A DNA stretch of 64,000 bases from VXYL01 sp965243095 (GTDB lineage: Bacteria > Pseudomonadota > Gammaproteobacteria > Pseudomonadales > Azotimanducaceae), in the NCBI GenBank assembly GCA_965243095.1, contig OZ251530.1, positions 3,472,001 through 3,536,000 of the forward strand, written 5' to 3'. The notes beneath the pieces are model-generated. The model made no database searches, had not been told where the DNA came from, and worked only from the letters and a program-made list of their open reading frames with translations. Below, in pieces: positions 29,661 through 38,006 of the stretch. Both the position numbers and the translations under genes were made by a program. Position 1 is the stretch's first letter; each line of letters begins with the position of its first letter.

Positions 29661-31150
29661 GCGCGGGATCTCTCCGCCCGAACCGTCTCAATCCCCGCAT
29701 TGACGGCGGCCACCGCACTGGCGACTTCCGCTGGCAGCGGCTCGATTTGCTCACCCAACTCGGCGCATGTCGCGTGCCATAGCGGCTCCATTGATTCCGC
29801 AAGGGTTGTGCCGGCCATGATCTCCTTGACCCGGTTTGCGCGGCCAGCGGCCAAGCCTACGATGAACGATTTCGCAAGGTCATGGACTGCCACAACGGGT
29901 TCCGTTCCAGACCAATTGGCCGCCTCCACCAACGGCGTCAGAGACTCTTTCCATCGCTCCTGCCTCGCGAGGGTGCCAAAGAGAGCCTGTAGGAACTGGA
30001 TCAGTCGCTCAAGCCGGCCGCTGCCTTGATGGGAGAGTCGCAATAGGTAGTAGATGTTGTAGAACCTGTCCACGACCTCGTAGTACACACGCTTGTTGTT
30101 CGGTATTTGGTGCTCTTTGGCGTAACCTTTCTCAACAAGCTGCCGCAGTTGTGCGCTGGCGTGGGACGAGCTTAGTTTGGACGCCGCGGCCACTTCCTTT
30201 GCCAGCAGCGGCCGCCACCCTTCGGCGAGGCAATGGAACACGCGCCGCGATTGCGGTGGCAGTTCCTCGATCCGGCCTTTGAAGTAAGGCGTCTGCTCGT
30301 CGATGAGCCGTTCGAGATCCTCAAAGGCGGTGCCAAGCGGCGACTCCACCATCATCCGGCATGCCAACTTCAACAGCCGCAGGTTGCCGCCCGTCAGACG
30401 CCGTGTAGTCTCCAAGCGTCCGGTTTTCTCCACTATCGAGTCTTGACAACCTTCGCGCGGCCGGTCGCCTGCAACGGCGTCAAACAGAGTGCGGGTCTCG
30501 TCTGCATCAAGCCCGCGCAGGAAAACCAGACGAAAAAACTCGTAGAACGGCTGGCTGTGGCTGCGTATGGCCTTGAAAACGGTGTTGGCAGAACCGAGCA
30601 ACATCAGTTCTGGATGCTGTGTCAACGCCGCCCTGAGTTCGTGGATCTGGCGTTCATCGCCAATCTGCGCCAGCACCTGATCCAGATTTTCGATGAAGAG
30701 AAGCAAGCGCTTGCCACTCTCCTGGTGGAAGTCCAGAAGCGCGGCCAAGGCATAGGCGGCTTGGCGGTTCGCATCTCGTTCGCTTGCTGCAAGAGCATCG
30801 GCCTTTTCCGCCCATTGGCTGTCGCCGGTGGCGTATGCCAGATGACGCAATGCGGTGAGCCACAGGTCGGCAAGGTCGCCGATGCCGTAGCTCTCCTCGT
30901 GAAACCGCACCGGCTGCCAGAGCGCAGCGAGCGCGGAATCTTGCTCAATCCGGCGCAGGCACATCAATCCCATCGTCGTCTTGCCCATGCCCCGCGGGCC
31001 AATCAACACGGTATGTTGGCAAGGGCTATCCGGCCGCTGCTCGCGAATTGTCCCCAAAAGGGTCGCAAGGGTTTCCCGCCGCGCAACGAAGGACTGCTCC
31101 AGCGCATCGCCCGGCAAGTGTGCGGGGTTGTAAATGCGCGTGGCGCTCAC
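29657..31150 (-). CDS. AAA/STAND-like ATPase with winged helix (second of a pair)
   Basis: 497 residues from a GTG that overlaps the previous stop (GTGA). Walker A is LIGPRGMGKTT; Walker B is RLLLFIENLDQVL; LMLLGSANTVFKAI is the sensor region. After the ATPase comes a winged-helix segment (LAKEVAAASKLSSSHASAQL, RQLVEKGYAKEH), then YEVVDRFYNIYYLLRL and an extra C-terminal helical domain. The layout is that of the archaeal-type ATPase family often found with mobile or defence genes. It is coupled to the similar ATPase upstream. Confidence 0.72.
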   Translation of the reverse strand: MSATRIYNPAHLPGDALEQSFVARRETLATLLGTIREQRPDSPCQHTVLIGPRGMGKTTMGLMCLRRIEQDSALAALWQPVRFHEESYGIGDLADLWLTALRHLAYATGDSQWAEKADALAASERDANRQAAYALAALLDFHQESGKRLLLFIENLDQVLAQIGDERQIHELRAALTQHPELMLLGSANTVFKAIRSHSQPFYEFFRLVFLRGLDADETRTLFDAVAGDRPREGCQDSIVEKTGRLETTRRLTGGNLRLLKLACRMMVESPLGTAFEDLERLIDEQTPYFKGRIEELPPQSRRVFHCLAEGWRPLLAKEVAAASKLSSSHASAQLRQLVEKGYAKEHQIPNNKRVYYEVVDRFYNIYYLLRLSHQGSGRLERLIQFLQALFGTLARQERWKESLTPLVEAANWSGTEPVVAVHDLAKSFIVGLAAGRANRVKEIMAGTTLAESMEPLWHATCAELGEQIEPLPAEVASAVAAVNAGIETVRAERSRA

Positions 31151-32352
31151 GACGCGTCCTCGGCATGGTGCTTTCGCCACCATAGACGCAGCAGGTTGGA
31201 GCGGAAAGAAACGCGATCGCCGTCTCGGCGTATGTAGCCATCGGCCTCGAGCACGCGCATGGCGGAGCGAAAAGCACCCTCGCTTCCCGCCATCAATTGC
31301 CGGAGTTCTTTCACGGGTGCCGACTCCGTCGGCGACGCTAGCCGCGACAGGTCCGACAAGATGGCCCGCGCAGCGCCCCGTTCCGGCTCGTCCAAGGCGA
31401 TCTCCAATCGGGTCGCGTAGTGATCCAAATGCGCCGTACCGCTGGCTCCGGCAAGCCGCTGTTCGAAGCAGATCTTCACGACACCGCGGGTGAGCGAGAC
31501 GGGGTTGCCGCGACACTGCTCGCAAAGCGCTTGGAAGAAGAGCTGGAGATGGTAGGGGACGGGATCGTAGAGCAGGTCTAGAATTTGCTTAACGGTCGAT
31601 TCGCCGAGGGGGAACCCGCTGCTGCGACCTATCTCGGCAAGGAATTGCCGAGCCGTCGCACGGCTCCAAGACTCCAAATGGAACGGCACGAGGTCGTTGA
31701 TTAAGCCGGAGAGTCGGGCGCGTTGGACGACGCCCTCCAAGCCAATGGAACCACCCGCCAGCATGGCTACTTTGTTCCTCAAGTCCGGTGCTTGACGCCA
31801 CTCCCTCAGCTTGGAAAGAAGCAACTCCGCGTCCTGCCGTGAACCGCTTGCCACCAGCCTAGACACCAGCAATGGCAGTTCGTCAATGACGATCAACAAC
31901 CGCCCCTCGGCTTCCGTCGCCGCCAGACGAGCGTGAATCTGATCTGCACGGCGGTGCCAGTCCGCACGCATGGTGCTGGCGAGCTCTACCTTCATATCGC
32001 CCACACGAGCCTTGGCGCTGAAGTCGGCCGCGCTGAGGATGTTCTTAGCGGCCTGCCAGCCGGGGATGTTCTCGATGCCGCGCCGGTACGTCGCATGGCT
32101 AGCCAGCTGGGCGAGGATGTCCGCAAACAGATCAGCGGCATCCGCCGCGCCCTCGACGTCAACATAGATCACATGCCAATTCGGACGCGGCTGACGCCGC
32201 AGTTCCAGCATCAAGCTGGTCTTGCCCACTCGCCGTGGCGCGAGCAGCAGGACGTGCTCGCCACGTTCCAAACGCTCCCAGAGGGTGCCCATCTCGTAGT
32301 CACGCCCGTAGAGATTGTCGCCGACCACCGGCTGGCCGGTGATGTTCTGCAT
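31147..32352 (-). CDS. AAA/STAND-like ATPase with winged helix (first of a pair)
   Basis: 401 residues. It starts MQNITGQPVVGDNLYGRDYE; Walker A is LLAPRRVGKTSLM; Walker B is RLLIVIDELPLLV; KVAMLAGGSIGLEGVVQRA is the sensor strand. The C-terminus (APVKELRQLMAGSEGAFRSA, MRVLEADGYIRRDGDRVSFR) is a winged helix. The start codon follows an AT-rich stretch suitable for a promoter. It overlaps the next ATPase by 4 bp; two related ATPases made together could form a mixed ring or a sensor-effector pair (inference). Confidence 0.74.
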   Translation of the reverse strand: MQNITGQPVVGDNLYGRDYEMGTLWERLERGEHVLLLAPRRVGKTSLMLELRRQPRPNWHVIYVDVEGAADAADLFADILAQLASHATYRRGIENIPGWQAAKNILSAADFSAKARVGDMKVELASTMRADWHRRADQIHARLAATEAEGRLLIVIDELPLLVSRLVASGSRQDAELLLSKLREWRQAPDLRNKVAMLAGGSIGLEGVVQRARLSGLINDLVPFHLESWSRATARQFLAEIGRSSGFPLGESTVKQILDLLYDPVPYHLQLFFQALCEQCRGNPVSLTRGVVKICFEQRLAGASGTAHLDHYATRLEIALDEPERGAARAILSDLSRLASPTESAPVKELRQLMAGSEGAFRSAMRVLEADGYIRRDGDRVSFRSNLLRLWWRKHHAEDAS

Positions 32353-32395
32353 TTTGCCCGCCTCGATTGAACAGGGTGGAATGCACCCTACACTA

Positions 32396-32428
32396 CAAAA
32401 AAACTATTGGCAACAGATTTTTTGCCAA
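32396..32428 (-). terminator. Intrinsic terminator (or operator) between the ATPase genes
   Basis: On the minus strand TTGGCAA, an 8-nt loop and TTGCCAA form a 7-bp hairpin, followed after 3 bases by seven T. It lies about 90 bp after the stop of the 32514-33704 gene and 45 bp before the next ATPase start. The stem is AT-rich, so termination may be weak; the same inverted repeat could serve as an operator for the ATPase pair. Confidence 0.5.
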
Positions 32429-32513
32429 AAAATTGGTTGCAGCGCGGATCTGTTGCCCTGCTTGACTTTCCGCGCCCTCCGAAGTCCCCGATGCGTCCGA
32501 GCGACGGTCGCCA

Positions 32514-33704
32514 TCAGCCCTGTGGCGGCCGGATGCCGGCGCGGCGATCGCGTTCTCCGATCTGCTCGTGCATGTAGTCGAAAAATGAAGGTATGCCGAA
32601 GCCGACGGTGCCGTCTTCGCCTTCGGCGAGGACGCCGCGCTCCACTGCGGCCTCGACGATGGATTCCGGGTTCGGGCGCTTTGCCGCGGCCGCTGCTACG
32701 GCTTCGTCCCAATCGAGATGATCGACGCCTTTGCTGATCATCGTTGCCGCGACATTCAGCATCGCGCTGCGGTTGGCGGCGCCCATCGCGGCCAGTCTGC
32801 TTTGGTAGTGGTCGCGGCGAAAACGATGCCCGTAGTCCGCGGCTTCGTTGATGGCGGTGCGGCTATCCAAGCCGCCGTGTTGGTCGTGGGCGAGGCAGGC
32901 GCCTTCGATGTAGCCGTGGACGTGTTGCGGGAAGCCTTGGGACATCCGCGCCAAAGCGGCGGCAACCGACTTCGGGATGTCGCCGCCGAGTGTCTGCAAC
33001 GCGCCGGTTATGGCTTCCTCGGCCTCGTCGGTGGTCATCGTGCCGAGGCGCAGGTGCGTGGCCGGCCGCGAGAGGCCCGTGCGGCTGTCGCCGGACTCCA
33101 GAACCCGCAGCGTGTGTTGCAGGCCGATCCCGATGAGCAGGATGGGGCAACGATGCAGCCCCAAGTGCAGCTCCTCCAAGATCGGCCTGCCCTCCGGCTT
33201 CAAGCCTTGCAGCTCATCCACGGTCAAAACCAGGGCTTTGCCCCGCCACGCTGCCGATGCGCTGGTCGCGAGCAGCAGCGAACCGAACGAGCCGGTGTGG
33301 CGCAGATGCTCTTTCGTCACGTTGGCCTTCACGATGCCCACGCCGCCGCCAGCCGCTGTCGTGCGCGTGTCGGTTTCGGCGGCTCGCCGGAACTCGTCCT
33401 CGGCATCCAGTTCGCGGCCGATGGCCATGAACAGGCTCAGATCGTCGCGCAACATGCCGGCGCTGATGGCCAAGTGCTTCACCGTCGCGCCTTCGCGCAA
33501 CTGGGCTTCCTTGCCGAAGCGGCGGCCTAGCTGCGTCTTGCCGATGCCGGGCACACCCGTCACCAAAGCCACGCCGCCCACGGATTCGCCGGTTTCGAGC
33601 ACTTCGTCGAGACGGCTGTGCAGCACGGCCAGTTCCTCGCGGCGGCCGGCGAAGTGGTAGGGCTCGTCGCGGGAGGTGCGGTTGTGTGCTGCCAAGCGTG
33701 CCAT
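32514..33704 (-). CDS. AAA ATPase, DNA-transposition/defence-like
   Basis: 396 residues. FAGRREELAVLHSRLDEVLE leads into Walker A VTGVPGIGKTQLG; Walker B is ALVLTVDELQGLK; CPILLIGIGLQHTLRVL is sensor 1; then a lid domain (TTDEAEEAITGALQTLGG) and a C-terminal winged-helix-like end with HVHGYIEGACLAHDQHG and VGFGIPSFFDYMHEQI. It resembles MSP-type/STAND regulators and TniB-like ATPases, with no clear partner. It is separated from the next ATPases by a probable terminator, so is likely its own transcript and marks the right border of the island. Confidence 0.65.
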   Translation of the reverse strand: MARLAAHNRTSRDEPYHFAGRREELAVLHSRLDEVLETGESVGGVALVTGVPGIGKTQLGRRFGKEAQLREGATVKHLAISAGMLRDDLSLFMAIGRELDAEDEFRRAAETDTRTTAAGGGVGIVKANVTKEHLRHTGSFGSLLLATSASAAWRGKALVLTVDELQGLKPEGRPILEELHLGLHRCPILLIGIGLQHTLRVLESGDSRTGLSRPATHLRLGTMTTDEAEEAITGALQTLGGDIPKSVAAALARMSQGFPQHVHGYIEGACLAHDQHGGLDSRTAINEAADYGHRFRRDHYQSRLAAMGAANRSAMLNVAATMISKGVDHLDWDEAVAAAAAKRPNPESIVEAAVERGVLAEGEDGTVGFGIPSFFDYMHEQIGERDRRAGIRPPQG

Positions 33705-33723
33705 TGGCGGGATTGTACGCTCA

Positions 33724-33768
33724 GCGGGCGTCCCGCCCGCCTGCAGGCGAGACGCCCGCGCTCCCAGG
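33724..33768. repeat. REP-like inverted repeat pair
   Basis: GCGGGCGTCCCGCCCGC, then TGCAGGCGAGACGCCCGCGC TCCCAG (space added for length). The same core (GGCGAGACGCCCGCGCTCCC) occurs at 37680, 41241, 45832 and 54800. Such GC-rich palindromes between genes fit REP/BIME elements. Confidence 0.7.
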
Positions 33769-33845
33769 CTTTCTCATCGTCTGCGGCATTGCGTATGATT
33801 GGCGCCGTGGCATCCCTAACCAACCTGCGGCGCTTGAGGAGATCC

Positions 33846-34262
33846 ATGGCCGTCAAGAGCATCTTCGGCCTCGTCAACGAGGCGAAAGGCGTGGTCGAGA
33901 ACCTGTCGGTGGCGGCGGTGAAGGCCGCTTTGCAGGACGAGCCGGATTTGCTGCTGGTGGACATCCGCGAGCTGCAGGAGCGGGTGGATCTCGGCACCAT
34001 TCCGGGCGCCAAGCACGCGCCGCGGGGCATGTTGGAGTTCTGGGCGGATCCGGGCAGTCCGTACTACCGCGATTGGTTTCGGCCGGAGCGGCGCATCGTG
34101 TTGTTCTGCGCCGGCGGCGCGCGTTCGGCGTTGGCCGCCAAGGCGCTGGGCGACATGGGCTTCACCAACGTCGCGCACTTGGAGCCGGGCTTCCAAGGTT
34201 GGCGGAAGGCCGGCGAAGCCGTGGAGGACGTGGCGGCGACAAGCCGCTGGGTGCGGCGGTGA
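33846..34262 (+). CDS. Rhodanese-domain protein
   Basis: 138 residues. LLLVDIRELQERVDLGTIPG then AKHAPRGMLEF is the first half of a rhodanese; RRIVLFCAGGARSALAAKAL has the active-site loop with Cys (CAGGAR). It transfers sulfur from a persulfide. It is the first gene of a compact group with the Fe-S protein 7 bp downstream and DUF3501, a recurring set in proteobacteria. AGGAG precedes the ATG. Confidence 0.82.
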   Translation: MAVKSIFGLVNEAKGVVENLSVAAVKAALQDEPDLLLVDIRELQERVDLGTIPGAKHAPRGMLEFWADPGSPYYRDWFRPERRIVLFCAGGARSALAAKALGDMGFTNVAHLEPGFQGWRKAGEAVEDVAATSRWVRR

Positions 34263-34269
34263 GCGCGCC

Positions 34270-35673
34270 ATGCCGGTGAAGGAAGGCAGCCTCGAGGCGC
34301 CCAAGCGCCAGCCCATCGATTGGCAGGCGCCGGAGTACCACGATCGCGCGGCGGTGGACGCCGAGCTGGAGCGGGTGTTCGACATCTGCCACGGCTGCCG
34401 CCGCTGCGTCAACTTGTGCGCGGCGTTCCCCACGCTGTTCGATCTGATCGATGAATCCCCCACCATGGAGATGGACGGCGTGGCCAAGGACGACTACGGC
34501 AAGGTGGTGGAGCAGTGCTACCTGTGCGACCTGTGCGCCGAGACCAAGTGCCCGTACCTGCCGCCGCACGAGTGGAACGTGGATTTTCCGCACCTGATGC
34601 TGCGCGCCAAGGCCGCCCGCTTCCAAGAGCGCAAACCGCGCTGGCGCGACCGCCTGATCACCAGCACCAGCGGCGTGTTCAAGGTGGCGTCCATGCCCGG
34701 CATCGCGCAAACCGCCAACGCCGCGGCCAAGGTTCCGTTGCTGCGCGGCATCGGCCAGAGCATGTTCGGCATCCACAAGGAGGCGCCCCTGCCGCGTTTC
34801 CAAACGCGCACGGCCAGCAAGCGCATCGCCGCGGAGGATGGCGAGCGGAAGGCGATGTCGGGCTCTTCCTTGCGAGGGGCAAGCCCCTCGCGCTCCCCGG
34901 CTGAGGGCTCCACCACCGGCAAGGTGGCCGTGTACGTCACCTGCTACGGCGAGCACAACGAGCCGGAGGTGGTGGAGGATCTGGTGCGGGTGTTGCGGCA
35001 CAACGGTATTCCGGTGCGGCTGCTACGCGACGCGGCTTGCTGCGGCATGCCCAAGCTCGAACTGGGCGACTTGGACGCGGTGGCGGCGAAGAAGGACGCC
35101 AATCTGCCGCTGTTCTTGGAGGCCATCGACGACGGCTGCGATCTCCTGTCCATCGTGCCTTCCTGCACGCTGATGTACCGGCAGGAAATACCCCTGCTGT
35201 TTCCGCAGGACGAGCAGGTCGCCAAAGTGCGCGCCGCCTTCTTCGACCCGTTCGAGTACCTGCTGCTGCGCCACCGCGACGGCCTCGCCGTCACGGACTT
35301 CCCCAATCCCCTGGGCAAGGTGGCCTACCACGCCGCCTGCCACCAGCGCGTACAGGCCATCGGCCAACGCACGCGGGAGTTTCTTTCGCTCATTCCGAAC
35401 ACGGAGGTGACGATGATCGAACGCTGCTCCGGGCACGACGGCACCTACGCAGTGAAGGCGGAGACGCACGAAGCGGCCATGAAAATCGCGCGGCCGGTGG
35501 TGCACATGGTGCGCGACGCTAAAGCGGACGCCTACGGTTCGGATTGCCCGATGGCCGGCCGCATGATCGAACACGGTTTGGCGGACGGCACGCAGGCCAC
35601 GCATCCGCTGACCATGCTGCGGCGGGCGTACGGGATCGATGCCGGGGCGGCGAGCGAGGAGTCCACCGAATGA
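34270..35673 (+). CDS. Fe-S oxidoreductase, GlpC/heterodisulfide-reductase type
   Basis: 467 residues. Two [4Fe-4S] motifs: CHGCRRCVNLC and CYLCDLCAETKCPY. Two CCG-type modules follow: DAACCGMPKLELGD and HAACHQR with CSGHDGTYAV. It resembles the GlpC-like proteins that pass electrons between a flavoprotein and the membrane. Residues about 200-214 (SSLRGASPSRSPAEG) come from an in-frame palindromic element and are not part of the family. The last bases overlap the start of the DUF3501 gene (ATGA). Confidence 0.82.
   Translation: MPVKEGSLEAPKRQPIDWQAPEYHDRAAVDAELERVFDICHGCRRCVNLCAAFPTLFDLIDESPTMEMDGVAKDDYGKVVEQCYLCDLCAETKCPYLPPHEWNVDFPHLMLRAKAARFQERKPRWRDRLITSTSGVFKVASMPGIAQTANAAAKVPLLRGIGQSMFGIHKEAPLPRFQTRTASKRIAAEDGERKAMSGSSLRGASPSRSPAEGSTTGKVAVYVTCYGEHNEPEVVEDLVRVLRHNGIPVRLLRDAACCGMPKLELGDLDAVAAKKDANLPLFLEAIDDGCDLLSIVPSCTLMYRQEIPLLFPQDEQVAKVRAAFFDPFEYLLLRHRDGLAVTDFPNPLGKVAYHAACHQRVQAIGQRTREFLSLIPNTEVTMIERCSGHDGTYAVKAETHEAAMKIARPVVHMVRDAKADAYGSDCPMAGRMIEHGLADGTQATHPLTMLRRAYGIDAGAASEESTE
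34870..34911 (+). repeat. In-frame palindromic coding element, copy 2
   Basis: Contains GCGAGGGGCAAGCCCCTCGC, a 9-bp perfect stem with a 2-nt loop, followed by GCTCCCCGGCTGAGGGCTCC. Nearly identical to 50834-50875. It inserts about 14 residues into the linker between the Fe-S and CCG parts of the oxidoreductase. Confidence 0.8.
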
Positions 35674-36272
35674 ACAAGCTCAAGCGCGAAGATCTTTGGA
35701 GCCTGGAGCAGTACGCCACCCAACGCGAGGCGTTCCGCAAGCAGGTGATGGCGCACAAGCAGCCGCGCCGCGTCGCGTTGGGGCCGCACGCCACGCTGCT
35801 GTTCGAGGACGCCCTTACGATCCGCTACCAAGTGCAGGAGATGTTGCGCGTGGAGCGCATCTTCGAGCCCGCCGCGATCGCCGAGGAGCTGGCCGCCTAC
35901 AATCCGCTCATCCCGGACGGGCGCAACTGGAAGGCCACCTTCCTCATCGAATACGCGGATGCGGGCGAACGGGCGGAGGCGTTGGCGCGAATGCCCGGCG
36001 TGGAGCACCATGTGTGGTTGGAAGTCGGCGATCTGCCGCGCACCTTCGCCAATGCCAACGACGATTTGGAGCGCACCCGGGACGACAAGACCGCCGCCGT
36101 ACACTTCCTGCGCTTCGAGCTGACCGGCGCGCAAATCGCCGCCGTACACGCCGGCAAGGCCGTGACCTTTGGCATCGACCATGACGAACTGCGCTGCCAA
36201 GCCACGTTGTCTGCCGAGAGCGCGGCCTCCTTGGCGGCGGATTTGGAAACCGAGGCGCAAGGCGGCGGATAG
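35670..36272 (+). CDS. DUF3501 family protein
   Basis: 200 residues from the ATG overlapping the previous stop. MNKLKREDLWSLEQYATQRE, LLFEDALTIRYQVQEMLRVE and NPLIPDGRNWKATFLIEYAD are the DUF3501 signature. The biochemical role is unknown, but the family is regularly placed with rhodanese and GlpC-like Fe-S proteins, as here, which points to a shared redox or sulfur task. Confidence 0.85.
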   Translation: MNKLKREDLWSLEQYATQREAFRKQVMAHKQPRRVALGPHATLLFEDALTIRYQVQEMLRVERIFEPAAIAEELAAYNPLIPDGRNWKATFLIEYADAGERAEALARMPGVEHHVWLEVGDLPRTFANANDDLERTRDDKTAAVHFLRFELTGAQIAAVHAGKAVTFGIDHDELRCQATLSAESAASLAADLETEAQGGG

Positions 36273-37042
36273 TGACAGCGCTCTCCGTCAACGTGAACAA
36301 GATCGCGTGGCTGCGCAACGCCCGGGAAGGCGGGCGTCCAGACGTGGTGGCTTGCGCCCGCATCGCCTTGGACGCCGGCGCCGGGGGCATCACCGTGCAT
36401 CCGCGGCCGGATGGCCGCCACATCCGCGCCGACGACGTGTACGCGCTGAAGAGCCTCGTTGATGAGTTCCCCGGCGCCGAGTTCAACATCGAGGGCAACC
36501 CGAACGCGCCGCCGCGCCCGGGCTACCCGGGCTTCGACCAGATGATCGAAACCGCCCGCCCGCAGCAATGCACCTTGGTGCCGGACGAGGACGCGCAGCT
36601 CACTTCCGATCACGGCTGGGATCTGTCCTCGCCGAACACCTGCGCCGAAGTGCGGGCCGCGGCAGCGCGTTTCCAAGCGTGGGGGGCGCGGGTGAGCTTG
36701 TTCATGGATCCCGTGCCGGCGCAAATCGCCCGCGCCAAAGAAGCCGGCGCCGATCGCATCGAGCTCTACACCGGGCCCTACGCCGCGCTGGTGGAAACCC
36801 ACGGCTTGGAGCACAAACAAACCACCGCCAGTTGGCGCGCCTACCACGCCGCCGCCCGCCACGCCGCCGAACTCGGCTTGGGGGTGAACGCCGGGCACGA
36901 CCTCGACTTGACCAACCTGCGCCGCTTCGTTTCGATGGGCGGCATCGCCGAGGTCTCCATCGGCCAAGCGCTCATCGCCGATGCGCTGCGGTTCGGCCTA
37001 GCGGACACGGTAAAGCGGTATCTCGAAGCCTTGGAGTTCTAA
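36272..37042 (+). CDS. pdxJ: Pyridoxine 5'-phosphate synthase
   Basis: 256 residues from a GTG that shares one base with the previous stop. LSVNVNKIAWLRNAREGGRP, GGITVHPRPDGRHIRADDVY, FNIEGNP, and LGVNAGHDLDLTNLRRF are PdxJ motifs. The enzyme condenses 1-deoxyxylulose 5-phosphate with aminoacetone phosphate in the DXP-dependent vitamin B6 pathway. Length equals the usual family length. Confidence 0.93.
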   Translation: MTALSVNVNKIAWLRNAREGGRPDVVACARIALDAGAGGITVHPRPDGRHIRADDVYALKSLVDEFPGAEFNIEGNPNAPPRPGYPGFDQMIETARPQQCTLVPDEDAQLTSDHGWDLSSPNTCAEVRAAAARFQAWGARVSLFMDPVPAQIARAKEAGADRIELYTGPYAALVETHGLEHKQTTASWRAYHAAARHAAELGLGVNAGHDLDLTNLRRFVSMGGIAEVSIGQALIADALRFGLADTVKRYLEALEF

Positions 37043-37045
37043 ACC

Positions 37046-37669
37046 ATGCGAAAACGCCTCTTTCGGTTCCCCAACCTGCTCGCCCGCCTCCTCCCCGGCG
37101 CGGCCTTGGCCGCGGCCTCGGTGGTTGCGGGAGAGGAACAAGACGCGCAAGCGCCGCAGCCGCCGCGCCCGGTGGTGGAAATCGTCACCGACCACGGCCC
37201 CATCACCGTGGAACTGCGCCCGGACCGCGCCCCGCAAACCGTCGCCAACTTCCTCGCCTTGGTGGACGACAGGTTCTACGACGGCTTGGTGTTCCACCGC
37301 GTCATCGCCGGCTTCATGGTGCAGGCCGGGGGCTTCGATACGGACATGAACCGCCGGCCGGCGCCGCGCACGGTGCCGAACGAATCCGTGGGCGGATTGG
37401 CCAACGAACGCGGCACCATCGCCATGGCGCGCACCAACCATCCGGATTCCGCCGGCGCCCAGTTCTACATCAACATGGCGGACAAACCGCACCTGAATGC
37501 GCAGGGCGGCAAGCCCGGTTACACGGTGTTCGGGCGCGTCACCGCCGGGTTGGAGGTTGCCGAGCGGATCGAGGCGGCGCCAACCGACACCATCGATGGC
37601 CGGCACGATGTGCCGGTGGAACCTGTGACCATCGTTACGGTGCGCCAGGTGGTGGCGCAAGAGCAATAG
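37046..37669 (+). CDS. Periplasmic cyclophilin-type peptidyl-prolyl isomerase
   Basis: 207 residues with a signal peptide (LLARLLPGAALAAASVVAGE) and a cyclophilin domain: VHFR-like YDGLVFHRVIAGFMVQAGGF, ANERGTIAMARTNHPDSAGA, QFYINMADKPHLN and VFGRVTAGLEVAERI. It accelerates proline isomerisation during folding of exported proteins. It starts 3 bp after pdxJ. Confidence 0.9.
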   Translation: MRKRLFRFPNLLARLLPGAALAAASVVAGEEQDAQAPQPPRPVVEIVTDHGPITVELRPDRAPQTVANFLALVDDRFYDGLVFHRVIAGFMVQAGGFDTDMNRRPAPRTVPNESVGGLANERGTIAMARTNHPDSAGAQFYINMADKPHLNAQGGKPGYTVFGRVTAGLEVAERIEAAPTDTIDGRHDVPVEPVTIVTVRQVVAQEQ

Positions 37670-37679
37670 CCATCACTTT

Positions 37680-37704
37680 GCGGGCGAGACGCCCGCGCTC
37701 CCAG
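37680..37704. repeat. REP-like element
   Basis: GCGGGCGAGACGCCCGCGCTCCCAG, directly after the cyclophilin stop; it can form a hairpin that would also serve as a transcript end. Confidence 0.65.
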
Positions 37705-37757
37705 GGGGCCGGACTTGGTATGATGTGGCAACCCCGCCGCCACAGGGCAGGAGAATT

Positions 37758-37979
37758 GTGAAAACCCACCTCGCCGCCATTGCCTTCGCCGCGCTGTTTT
37801 CCACCGTGGCGACGCAGATCTACGCCTTCATCGTGCCCACGCGCAGCGCCTTGTGGCTGCTGCTGCTGTTCTTCATGGTGGGTTTGGGCGTGGCTTGGTT
37901 GACCATGCGCATCGACGCGCGCGACAAGAAGGCGGAACCCGCCGCGGAAGAAACCGAAGCGAACGACCCGCCGACGTAA
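37758..37979 (+). CDS. Small two-TM membrane protein
   Basis: 73 residues from a GTG with AGGAG 5 bases upstream. Two hydrophobic segments (LAAIAFAALFSTVATQIYAF; SALWLLLLFFMVGLGVAWLT) and a charged tail (RDKKAEPAAEETEANDPPT). Unknown function. It sits 27 bp upstream of argS. Confidence 0.65.
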   Translation: MKTHLAAIAFAALFSTVATQIYAFIVPTRSALWLLLLFFMVGLGVAWLTMRIDARDKKAEPAAEETEANDPPT

Positions 37980-38006
37980 ACGTGGCGCCGCGGCGCACGC
38001 TCCACC

